Assembly (NCBI RefSeq): GCF_019649055.1 | Contig: NW_026570320.1 | Location: 186,001-250,000 of the forward strand | DNA: 64,000 bases | Direction: 5' to 3' | Source: Paramacrobiotus metropolitanus | Taxonomy: Eukaryota > Tardigrada > Eutardigrada > Parachela > Macrobiotidae | Shown: positions 13,501-24,459 of the stretch, one piece after another | Position numbering within the stretch: position 1 is the stretch's first letter | Layout: each line of letters starts with the position of its first letter | The notes under the pieces: model-generated | What the model was told of the DNA's origin: nothing | The model's input: only the letters and a program-made list of their open reading frames with translations | Database searches by the model: none | Position numbers and translations under genes: made by a program

Positions 13501-14160
13501 TATCGATAACTGATTTTGTAAAGAGTCGATAGACTTATATGTAACAAATAATCACGCTTTGAGTTAAAAACAAAACACGAAGCGGCTGCGGCGATAATAT
13601 ATTCCTGCTAATATTGCACTTGTGGTTAGGAATTATTCAGGTTCATTGCACTTTCACTTGAAATGTGATAAGTCAATCAGTTTGTACATCGGCGCAAGAT
13701 TGCAAAGTGCAGAACTAACTGAAACTCCTCATGTATAAGAAGTATGCAATTTGCTGATACGTGTATTTCCAGACTATCATACCAAACTTATTACACTTAT
13801 GCCGACAACGTACTGTACGATGTTTCAACTACCTATTTAACAACAACTACGGTATAATATAAAGTGTTTATGAAAGTATTTGCTTACCGTTAGCCAGCCA
13901 GTAATCTTTAGCGAAAGATCGCACCTGTTGCAACTGCAAACACTTTTCATTCACCACCCACAAGTCGTAATTTTATAAATTATCGACTGTAAATTAACTC
14001 GACGTTTTGTACCATCTTGAGTCGCTGTATTGGTTAGACCGGACTACAATACCGAACATCCAGTTTTGATTGTAACAAACTTTATCAGTGGCAGAGCTAT
14101 AGTGTTTTATGTGCAACGCATTTCAAAATTTAGTTTTATTATTTGGATGAAGTTGCCAAT
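10576..14160. other. Intergenic region
   Basis: AT-rich DNA without supported genes. It contains a TA simple repeat near 13384-13399 and a short tandem repeat at 13447-13514 (listed separately). A minus-strand frame at 11536-11793 and others are short and lack conserved motifs. The NAGA promoter should lie just before 14161 but no core element is obvious. Confidence 0.4.
13447..13514. repeat. 40-bp tandem repeat carrying TATCGATA
   Basis: The 28-nt unit that begins AGGCTATTATTACC occurs exactly at 13447-13474 and 13487-13514, giving a 40-bp period. Each copy has TATCGATA (13461-13468 and 13501-13508), with a third partial ATCGATAAC between them. In Drosophila TATCGATA is the DRE bound by DREF. 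Whether that factor acts here, about 650 bp upstream of the NAGA start, is unknown. Confidence 0.6.
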
Positions 14161-17100
14161 ATGGCGTCGCAGATATATGTGATATTATTTCTGTGTGCCG
14201 TGAAGTGGTATTCCCGAGTTTCCGCTCTTGACAACGGCTTAGGTAAGTTGGATTAAACTTTTATTATCCTTTAAGCATTTAAGACTTAATGCCTCTTTGT
14301 AGTATTTTCGAAGCTTGTGGTTAATGTGAGTTTCGAACTTGCCCTTCATTGTGATTTGCAGCCCTCACTCCACCGATGGGATGGCTTGCATGGGAACGCT
14401 TCCGGTGTAACGTCGACTGCAAAAATGACCCGCACAATTGTATTAGGTACCGTATACAGATATGCTGAATTTGGTGTGGGTCGTGACTGGTGTGATCTTG
14501 CAGACCTAAAGTATGGTTATTTTTAGAATTAATTAAGTTGTTATGAAAACATTTTCTTTTGCTTTTTTCCATTACCACTCTACTGCAAAGGACGACGACT
14601 TTACTGAAAAAATTTTTAAATTATGCCGTATTAAGCTCTGAGTAAGAAAAGACTATATATATATATCTTGTGCAGTATATTCAACTACAAGATGTATTGT
14701 ATTGTTGTTGCGTTATGGGCAGAATGGCTATGATATTGGCTATACTTCGAAGTATAGGTACTGCGCATACGAGTGCCAGTGATGCTCATAATCGGTGCTT
14801 TTAAAAATTATATTTAGCGGTAAAATAAACTGTTATGAGGTTTTGGTTAGATTTAGATTCCAGATCTTATCGTCGAACGTTCGATTTTTAGTGAAACACT
14901 CTTCATGGAGATAGCGGAAAGAATGGCAGCCGATGGTTATAAAGATGCCGGATATGAATATGTTATCCTTGACGGTAAATAACTTGGATCAAAATATTAC
15001 GAATTTCTGTTATATGCATTAGTATTATTACAAAGCTCCTTTATAGTTTATACAACACAGTTCACTCCAAATGTGTTTAAATTGAATACTATATCGCTAA
15101 TTTGATGGGGTATTACGCACGCTCTATATGACTTTACATACTCTGGATGGACATTTTTGTTACGGGATTAAATACACTACAGATATAATAATACACATAT
15201 TGTGAGTGTCAAACCAGTATATGAATTATAGACTGTTGGATGAACAAAAGCCGAGATGCTCAAGGTCGATTGATTCCGGATCCCGAGCGATTTCCGAATG
15301 GAATAAAATTTCTTGCGGATTTTGTAAGTGTGCTAATTCGAATTACTCGTGATTTTATGTGTTTTGCAACTAATCACTGCAATAACACAGTACAATTATT
15401 CTAGCAGAAGCGGTATACGTCACCGAACTTATACATTGGCCGCCGTTGATACAATTTGTAGATTCACTCCAAAGGCTTGAAGTTTGGGATTTACGAAGAT
15501 ATTGGAACCAACACGTGTGGCGGCTATCCTGGTATTCAAGGGCACGAGAAGCAGGACATCCAAACATTTGCTGATTGGGGAGTTGACTATGTGAAGCTCG
15601 ATGGCTGTTATCAGGATTCTTCAGAGTTTAATATGAGTACGGGAAATTTAAAAAAATATATACTTACCAAATACCAATGACTGACATTTTCTGATCAATA
15701 TTTTGAAAACAATTTGTCGGTTTCAGCATATCCTGAAGTGGGGAAGTATATGAACGAAACTGGACGCCCAATGGTGTATTCGTGCAGTTGGCCGGCATAT
15801 GAAACCGGCACAAATATGACAGTGAGCAATATAGGCAATAATACGAGTATACTGTACGAGTATGACAACGCGCATCAACCTGCCGTAAAACTTACAGTGT
15901 AGCGGTATGCTCTGTACCGGAAAGTGGTTGAAGGGTGCAATATGGACAAATGTTTAAAAAAAAGAGGCTTGTTACGTGTACATGACCTAGTAGAGTAAAA
16001 TATATACCGATATACTCGTATTAAGTGTAAATGCATTTTATTGTAGTATAAGAAATTTTAATATAGTATAAGAAAAATACAAATGTGCAGTAAAAACGTG
16101 TAGTGCGCAGAAAAATATATTTGCAGCAAAAGAAATTATGTACAGGTTCCGTGGGAACAAATACGCGATACCTGCAATTTGTGGAGGAATTATGACGACA
16201 TTCAGGACAGTTTGGCTAGTATGACGGAAATCGTGGAATGGTTTGCGCAAAATCAGGCTGCGTTGGTGAAAATTGCCGGGCCAGGGGCTTGGAATGATCC
16301 AGACATGCTGCTGTTAGGAAATTTCGGATTGTCGTAAGTAGTGCGATTAGTTTATCTCATTAGATTTGCATAATATCCATTACAAAATGTGAAACAGATG
16401 TATTACATGCCACAATTCAGCAAGTTTAAGAACCTTGTCATATTCATAAACTGATCTGCATTTGCGTAGATACGAACAGTCTAAAGCACAGTTAGCGCTC
16501 TGGTCGATGCTAGCCGCTCCTTTGATTATGTCCAATGATCTTCGCCACATCCGCCATGATATTCGTAAAATACTGCTGAACAAGAACGTTATTGCTGTGA
16601 ATCAGGATAAACTAGGAATTCAAGGAATGCAGATTTTCAGTTCGCAGGTAACATACTATGTAGCACCAATATATCCGGAAAGTGCAGTTATGGCAGTTGA
16701 TTATACCGCACTGCATTCGATTACAATAGTAGAAATGCAGCACTCATTAAATTTTAACATAACAGGCAGTCGTAAACAAGCCGAATATTTAAATAAAATG
16801 CGATACCGCAGCTTTTGGATGGTATTATTAGGTTATTCTGTGGGTTTTTGAACATATTTTTTTCGGATCAGTTTTTCGAAAGTGATAGGTAGAAAAGGTC
16901 ACTAGCAGATTTGTGTTTCCAATGCTTAGGTATTTACATTCTTCGCTGCTTCCGCAGCAATTCACAACATTGCAAACTGGAAACTGTAAAATAATAATAC
17001 AGCTAGATAGAAGTACTTATTTTACTGGCTTGTTGTAGTTACAAGACGCCAGCATATCACGCTTTATTCGTGCTTTTTGTTCACAATTGTACAAAATTTT

Positions 17101-17613
17101 TCAGGCTAAGAGTGTTGAAGTATGGGCGCGTCCTGTAGAGCCTACAGCAGTTATTAACAACAAAACAAGTTATTCCTTTGCTGTTGGTAAGGATCCGGAT
17201 GTTGCGCTAATTAGCAATTCTGTTTTGCATTTAATTAACTTGGGATTGACTTGTAATTAATTCGCCATTCATCGGTAGTTGTTTGGAACAAAAGGGACGA
17301 CGGCACACCTTATCCCTGGTCGCAGTCCCTTCAGGTACAATAGAATAGTCTCTATTATACCCTATTGTACCTGATCGTATTACTCCTTCAGACGTACGGT
17401 TTGACTGAGCCCAGTGGTTATTTTGTGCGTGATCTGTTCAGCAACAAAGATTATGGATATTTCCGACCGGCAGATATTATTTCGTTTAAAATCAACCCTT
17501 CCGGCGTAATGATGTTCAAAGCGCAGCTAGCCGCGGGTACCGGCACTGACTTCAAACGGAACATCAGTCCAAAGAAGTTAATAGGTCCGAAGCGCAACGT
17601 CATCATGGAATAA
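14161..17613 (+). CDS. NAGA: Alpha-N-acetylgalactosaminidase (GH27, lysosomal)
   Basis: Removes terminal alpha-linked N-acetylgalactosamine from glycoconjugates in the lysosome; family GH27, sister to alpha-galactosidase A. Eleven exons: 14161-14242, 14362-14446, 14892-14974, 15232-15323, 15462-15636, 15727-15821, 16146-16333, 16470-16647, 17105-17186, 17279-17334, 17392-17613. They give 1338 nt, 445 aa, all phases closing (human NAGA 411 aa). Residues 1-22 form a signal peptide, then [13 protein letters not shown]. The nucleophile is D161 in DYVKLDGC; the acid/base is D222 in [11 protein letters not shown]. The specificity loop reads YSCSWPAY (S193, A196), matching the Ser/Ala pair of NAGA rather than the Glu/Leu pair of GLA, so GalNAc is the predicted substrate. 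[15 protein letters not shown] and [12 protein letters not shown] are also present. ATG context and signal peptide support the start. The ZP gene follows 0.8 kb downstream on the same strand. Confidence 0.95.
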
Positions 17614-18410
17614 TTATAAGTTTGTTGTGCTTTCCACTGCATGTATACATACATACCGTAACATATGTGCGATTGCTTTTCGTTTTGATTTCTTGTTAAA
17701 ATAACTGTCTATTAGTGTGACAGCAGCACCTGCTTGACGCAAATCAGGAAAAATGCATAATATAATACTAGGTGTTAATGATGCTAGAAAAAATATTTTT
17801 TGGATTAATTTGAGCGATTTACAGCGCTCGATTCTGTAAGTTTGTACTTAGTAATAACTTAATGTGCTTACTTGTTGCGTTTAGTAACCTGCAGTATGTA
17901 CACTTGCGTAAGTTGCAAATTATTAATTACTCACCTGCAAAGTTTTACAGCTTGCAGAACCGCTAAAATAAACGTACCGTGTCAAGACATGTAAATTCAC
18001 CTAGAATACAGCACAATCAAATTTGCATGCTTAGATCGATTGATGGTAACACAAGTGAAGCATGCTTTGCGAGGTTGAAATAATCTACTGTATGACTGAC
18101 TTCACTTATGTTGACTTCCGAGGTGCCACAATAATTGCTTTCTTTCGACTTGATCATGAGATTGGTACGTATTGTGGGTAGGTAAAATTTCAGCACTATG
18201 TAAACATTCTAGTTGAGACAACCCGTTACAGTCGTTTGCTCATGTACCTGTACATCCGGTACACGAAATTCTGTGCGCGCTACAGTGGCAATCATGCATT
18301 TTGGTTACGTTTGTGGGAAAAAGTGGTCACACCCCGCATAGTGAGATATTGACCACAGGATATTACTGTCCTGTTCATCCTATGACCATGAACTATCGAG
18401 AGTTACAAAA

Positions 18411-20478
18411 ATGAGTTTATTATGGAACGCCATTCAGCTATGGTTGTTCATAATCATACTGCCATCATGTTTTGTTGGAAATTATGATGCTTCGGCAATA
18501 CTTTTAACTTCGGGTGAGTCTTAATGGTTTTACCATTTCAGATATAAATATGAGCTGATGTGCAATGACTTGTGCGTAAGAGTTTGTATGCGTTTTAAAA
18601 TATAAGGCAGTATAAAACAGTGGAATTTGGAGACGTTTTTAAAACAGCAGCTGCACCAATATAGATGTATGTATCTGGCATTATCTGCCAACCGATGTTT
18701 AGAATATGTAACTGGCCGTTTATGAACTTCTAATCGTAAGGAAGTGCTGCAGTGATTTGCTGAAATTATTCAGCAGCTCCAGAAGTTCCTTTTGCGAAAC
18801 AGGTTTGATTATAAATTATGAAAACAAGAAATGGTACACAAAAAAATGATTTTATCTGCAAAAATCCACGCCCTGTTCCAGCTTCATTACGCGCAGAAGA
18901 ATTTGGAAGGCATAAACGAAATTTTGTACCATCAAAGCAAACGCTGCCGGTTGATTTCTTGGAAGTTCCCATAACTCCAAGACGAAACATCACCGCAACA
19001 ACGCCGGATCCCAACGTATCTTTAGCAATTACTTATCAGGTAATACAGATCAAAAACCATGCAGTACGTGGTAACTAGGTACCTAATTAATAAAGAGCAT
19101 GCCTTTGGTACCGGTACACACTCTATCGCAATTTACGAACCGTAAAAGCTATTTCGCAAACCGGTTACATTACATGTTTACCGTTTATGTTTTAACTTTT
19201 ATTTGATTATAAATATTTATATTTGATTATATAGATATTTGATTCGATTACATTTTGACAATTTTCAGGATGAACGTCTAAAACCGGGAGCTACCATTGA
19301 CATCGGAAGCCCTATAAAGATGATAATTAGTCTTGATAAAAAAAGTGCTGGTACGTAGCAGCAATTAAAGCAGCAATTAAAGGGCACTAAAGGGATTTAT
19401 GGGAAACTTTACGGTTGTTTTGCAGCGATATATGGAATAAGAGTGCAAAAACTTGTTGCACAAGGAAACAATGAGCGACGATATTCTGAAGCTTTTGTTG
19501 ACGAGGGGTAAGAAAAGAAACTTTAATTCAGTAGGAAACGAAGCCACGATTTCTAAATACAAATTTTTTACCGTTGTTTTATTTTTATTTGGTTATATTA
19601 TATGATGCTCATGCATACATAATGCTCTAACAACCTGCTGGCAGACCAATAGTACCTCACAGATTAATTCGCATTCTGCAAGTTGTGAATTGTCCTTTAA
19701 GTTTTATTCCAGATGCGCGAAAGTGTCGACTATATTTCCGGATATGACACAAATTGACCGAAGTACAGTGGAAAACGTATTCCGAGCTTTTCGCTTTCCG
19801 GATTCTCCCGATGTCAGATTTGTGGCAACGGTTCAAGTGTGTCGGCAGCGTTGTCCAAAGGTACAAAGTGCGGAAGCAGAATTTTTTGCCGATGCATGCC
19901 GATGTTATCCTCAGCGTGCACAATGGATTGTATATTATGGATGCATTGCAGATCAAATGTCTCCCTCAACTTTCTGACAAATCTCGCCTTTCTAGAGCAG
20001 CTGATGCAGGCTTGTCGAACCATCCTGTAGTCGCAAACATAAGCAAAACAAACTCCACCGTTTCCAACTCGCATCGGCATACCAGCCCGCAATACTACAG
20101 CTACGTAGCGCTAACATCCAACGGTAAACCATGTAGCTCTTTGTAATTGTTACTTTGCTTGCTCCATTTATTACAGCATAGATAGTTTTACGTCTTGTAC
20201 CATGCGCATAACCGGTAGAACCGCGCGTAGAGGATGTGTTCATCTAATAGCGTTCTTGTACGAAATACGACTGCGTAAAAAAATTAACAAAATCTAATTA
20301 TCTGTTTCCAGTAACGGTTCGTGGATTCGACCCCCAGTTTATGCTGGGAAAAGAAACTTTGACCGAAAAAGCAAGGAGGAGGTTATCGTCGAGCGACGCA
20401 GTAGATGGCCCAAATTTTCCTCCGACGACTTTAATTATTTTATGCTTTCTGCTCCTTTTGAATATAAACATAAAGTGA
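18411..20478 (+). CDS. Zona pellucida domain protein, ZP-C half only, membrane-anchored
   Basis: ZP proteins polymerise into extracellular matrices; in ecdysozoans they shape the cuticle and apical surface. Seven exons: 18411-18513, 18882-19039, 19269-19350, 19426-19507, 19713-19860, 19952-20123, 20312-20478; 912 nt, 303 aa, phases close. The order is signal peptide (about 1-23), a short linker, a ZP-C-like stretch beginning DERLKPGATIDIGSP, FVDEGC, the hallmark FRAFRFPDSPDVRF, then VQVCRQRCPK. Next come a Ser/Thr/Asn-rich stalk, a furin-like KARRR site and a C-terminal hydrophobic anchor (LIILCFLLLL). No Cys-bearing ZP-N module is visible, and one expected ZP-C Cys (usual NC motif) reads as VQKLV. 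The intron before 18882 contains an in-frame segment (about 18759-18789), so an alternative exon may exist. Confidence 0.85.
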
Positions 20479-20731
20479 ATTTTCTGCTAAAGTTATCTGA
20501 AATGTTGTCGTGTTCGACTTAAAACGTATTTTCCTTTTGAAATTTTCCAGAAGTTGCTGCAACATAATAACTGCTTGCTTGATCTTCATGAATGATTGTA
20601 TGAATGATCTTCGTATATATGGTCATCTTCGTTCTTCGTATACTTTATCGGACGGTGAATTAGATTGAAAGAACTTGACTTTACATAACTCATTTAATTG
20701 TGTCGTCTTGTGACCCTTTGCTTTTTCGATC

Positions 20732-20759
20732 CGGCATATCATCTTAAGATGATATGCCG
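20732..20759. repeat. Perfect 28-bp palindrome
   Basis: CGGCATATCATCTT (20732-20745) is followed at once by its exact reverse complement (20746-20759), with no loop. It lies about 250 bp downstream of the ZP stop, so a transcript 3'-end structure or a remnant of a small inverted-repeat element are both possible. Confidence 0.8.
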
Positions 20760-21351
20760 AATCACACTGTAATTGAAAAACAAATTACTAATATTAATAA
20801 ACATAGTGATTATTAATTGATTGTATTAATAAACTTTCTGAAACAAAGATTTCTTTCCGCTGCTCATCTGATGTATTAATTTAATTAGCGGTGTTAATAT
20901 CTGTACGGCAAGCTGGAATAACCTTAATCTGTTAATGTTTCATTTTTTCAAAACCGTTGTTTTAATTGAAACAAGATAAGAATATTATATTCTGTTTCTT
21001 GTATTTGTATTTCAAATCTAAGCAACGTTTCCTTAGTATAACGCAGCAGCATATGATAAAAGTCATTAAAACATTAAAATCACAGCAAAGCTGCCAAGAA
21101 GAAAAACATCGGGCACTAATCATTCCTGACTAAGCAGTAAGCACTAATCGTTCCAGTTTCCTGTAGTTTTGAAGCAGCTTGTTATTAATGACACTTTATT
21201 AATCATTAGCCGTGAGGCCCATAACTGGTTAGTCGCCAGAGAAGAACGCACAAGGGCAAATGGTTTACATGTACTGTACTCGTATGCGAGAAAATAATGC
21301 GCACCTTTTGGAGGTACTGCTAAATACATACATACGTATCCTTAATTATAT

Positions 21352-21378
21352 TATCATCTCGATGAAGCCGAGATGATA
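21352..21378. repeat. Short hairpin
   Basis: TATCATCTCG (21352-21361) pairs with CGAGATGATA (21369-21378) around a 7-nt loop. The loop-out sequence shares TATCATCT with the palindrome at 20732. No function is assigned. Confidence 0.6.
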
Positions 21379-22420
21379 TATTATATTATCATCTCTACGA
21401 TCCCGAGTACAAAATTGCGCGGCAGCGAGTCTGTAAAAAATAGCCCTAAATACCTGAAATGCAGTGATGCTGTTATACGTACATACAGAATACGGATAAT
21501 GAATGTGCTGTAAAGTACCGCACATTGCCTACTCGTAGAGTAGGTTAGGTAGCAGCTCTGTGGCGTAGCGTGCCAAGTTTACGAAACGGCACTGACCCAT
21601 ACTCCACGAAGTTTCTGATCCTTCTCCGATTACGACTGACCTGATCTTACTCGCACAAGGGCTTGTGTTCGGACACTTCCGCGGTAAAAAAGCAAAGCAT
21701 GAACTGTAAATTCAAGAATTGTACGGTACTTCTTTGAGCGCAGCTGTGGCACGAGTTATGATACAATTTATACCGAACAGAACTTGTGAATCGATATGTC
21801 TGCATATTAAAGGTAATATCAACATGCACCTACGGATCGCAATAAGAAGGTTTTAGCAAAACAAAAAAAATAACAGCAACAATGTTCATTATAAAAATCA
21901 ATTGTTATGTTTATAAACCAATTCTAAAATATGGCAGCTGCTGGAATCATTAGCGCAGCAAGCACGTAAAAGGTTAACCTTCAACGACGCCCTGGGGAGC
22001 GCATGACCTCCACTGATTATCATCCTTTTCTGTTCGTGCATCAGGTAGCGCAATCCCGAATACGTAATCCTAGTATACTAGCCTTATATATTGACATTGT
22101 ATACAAGAACACGGACTTTTTAGCAACTAATTTAAGACGGATTTCATACTTGTTGTCGAGTCTACTTAAAATTAAACTCAAACAGTGTTGGTTGTGTACA
22201 TGTATTTACGCTATGAGGAACGCGTAAGTACGTTTATTTTCCACGGAGTCAAGCAACGTTTTCTGGTCAATAATATTACCAGCCTACCCGTACTTATCAT
22301 AGCTGATTGCTTGCTTACAATATTATTGCTGCCATATTAATATACGCACTCTCACCACGGCCGTTCTTCAGAGCGCTACAGAGAATTACGCACCCCGGCA
22401 CCCCGTATAGTTTTGCCGCC

Positions 22421-22455
22421 GTTGCCGCCTGTGTTGCCGCCTGTGTTGCCGCCTT
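22421..22455. repeat. 12-bp tandem repeat GTTGCCGCCTGT
   Basis: Two exact copies and a third ending in T instead of GT, in GC-richer DNA than the surroundings. An open frame crosses it, giving Ala/Cys/Val repeats, but nothing else supports coding. Confidence 0.7.
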
Positions 22456-24046
22456 TAGTTATGCATGCAGAGTGAAAAATTTACAAAACAGCATTTTGTA
22501 TAAAGTTTATTATTCCACAAGCCACCATTAAGTATGTAAATACTTGGTAACAAAATATAGTCGAGTACTTCGTATACAACTATACATATTGCAATAGCAA
22601 AGTTATCGGATGCATGTTCAATTAATGTTTTGATGTAAAAGACACTGCAAAGTTTATTATCAATATGAGTATGTTATATCAACTGTAAATAAAGTTAGGT
22701 TGTCCAAACACGGTGCCGTGTTTTGTGAAAGCATCAGAAAAGCAGAAAACAATGTAATTTACACGAGATTACTGCTTTATACGGTTATTAAATATTACAC
22801 CAAATTTATTTTACTTTGAATTTCTTTTGCTTTTGTATGTTAAATACAATCTTTCCCTTTTAAAATCGTGGCTTTTGTCATCATAGACTTCAGAGACTCG
22901 TAATCCTAAAAACCCAAAAATTTGCCAGCGATGACCTTTCAGTCTCGCAGTGATTCGTGCTTGGATGACGCTCATGGAGCTTTGTCAGCTTTCGCAGCTT
23001 GGAGTACATTGCGAATTAAAAGCTGACTTTATTGTTGGCCGGTACTATAGGCGCAAATGCATATGCCATGTGCACGTATGGAACTGCGGCTGGCTTCTTT
23101 TCTAATACCAGTATGTGCAGTGTGCATAGCACTATGAAAAAGGAGCAATACCACTGCCCACTCTGTCGCACTTATCATGCTTCCGCTTTATTTCCAGCAT
23201 TAGAACCGGTTTAGTTAACTTGACATTCAAATCGATTAGATGTCCCGGCAAAATCGCTCTAAGCGAGTTATATATTCGACCCACTTTCGGATTGCTGTGT
23301 ACATGTATTGCCCATCCCAGACCATGTGCGCAAATGTCCAGCTGGATAAGTACACTGTACAGTACTGTATTTTCACATCCAAGCATCGCCAACGTTGCGT
23401 TGCGTCTCGATGCACTATTACAGACGGTTACTACACAACTTAATGGCTAAAATTCCTCTGCATGCATAACATGGTCAGCATGCAGTCTAATGCAATCGAC
23501 CGGAATAGAAAATTTACATCAACATCATTTAATACGATTATTCATTCCTCTAGTGTTATTTATAGTGTAAAGAACATTAGCGACCGGCATGAAGTGGAAA
23601 TAGCCGTCTTTGTCACTTTACAATCTATAAAATGAATCGCCACGTGCACCGAGAGAATGTATATCTTGGACCGTAAACAAAAAATGGAAATAAAGGTAAA
23701 ATGTATAATTACAAAAAAATTAAAAATGAAATTAAATATAGCAATCAAAAAATTTATCGAATTTAATAGTGATACAGCAATCAACATCGATTAACAACAT
23801 TCGAAACAGACGAGGGCATCGCGCTACCTGCCACCTTTTTTTAACAGTGCTCCACTAATGTTCCAGAATTCACGAGTACTCGGGCGAGTGTTCTGTTGTG
23901 CCTTAGCTATTTAAATTTAGCGCAGACTGTTAAAAAATTAAACTTCGAATTAAATCATTAATTTATACAAAATAAAAAACGTCCCAAGAGCGAAAATGCA
24001 AATGTAATGGCGTAAAATGCTTTATTTTGCGGTTGCCTATATGTAT

Positions 24047-24150
24047 CGCGTAGATTTTGCGATACTCGCGTAGATTTTGCATTTTATTGCATACTCGCAT
24101 TGCATTTTATTGCATTGCATACTCGCGTAGATTTTGCATTTTAATTTTAA
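24047..24150. repeat. Short tandem array of CGCGTAGATTTTGC
   Basis: The 14-mer CGCGTAGATTTTGC occurs at 24047-24060, 24067-24080 and 24124-24137, separated by TTGCATTTTATTGCAT-type spacers. A decayed minisatellite, 300 bp downstream of PCGF-B. Confidence 0.75.
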
Positions 24151-24459
24151 TATCAGTGCTTGTGTATTGTTCTGTGTTGCATCACAACACTCTTCCTTCC
24201 GTAAATCATGAGTGTAAAAAAACAGCACACAAGTCCGAAGTGCCACATCCTATTCAGAGGAAAATACTGAACACGGGAAGGATTCGTTTAGAAATACAGA
24301 CGATCCATGCATAGCTTACTATTAGCTGTTACACCTCATTTCAACATCACAAGTGCAGATACCTTTACGATAAATACATCCACACTGACAATTGTATTTA
24401 CAGCTGCAACAGTATAAAAATTATGAGTACTTGTACGGCATAAAGCAAACACACACAAT

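Larger units (their letters stand above)
20479..24459. other. Intergenic region
   Basis: No supported gene. AATAAA signals at about 20796 and 20828 could end the ZP transcript. The stretch holds a perfect palindrome at 20732-20759, a hairpin at 21352-21378, a GTTGCCGCCTGT triplication at 22421-22455 and a repeat of CGCGTAGATTTTGC at 24047-24137. Short frames at 22003-22531 and 23032-23450 look like chance. Confidence 0.45.

Noticed and set aside
18759-18789. In-frame alternative exon between ZP exons 1 and 2
   Set aside because: It has an acceptor and a GTTTGA donor, but its phase does not join the next exon, whereas exon 1 joins 18882 directly in phase. Kept only as a possible alternative.
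24047-24150. CRISPR-like array
   Set aside because: Repeats are 14 nt with spacers that are themselves repetitive, in a eukaryotic context; this is a short minisatellite.
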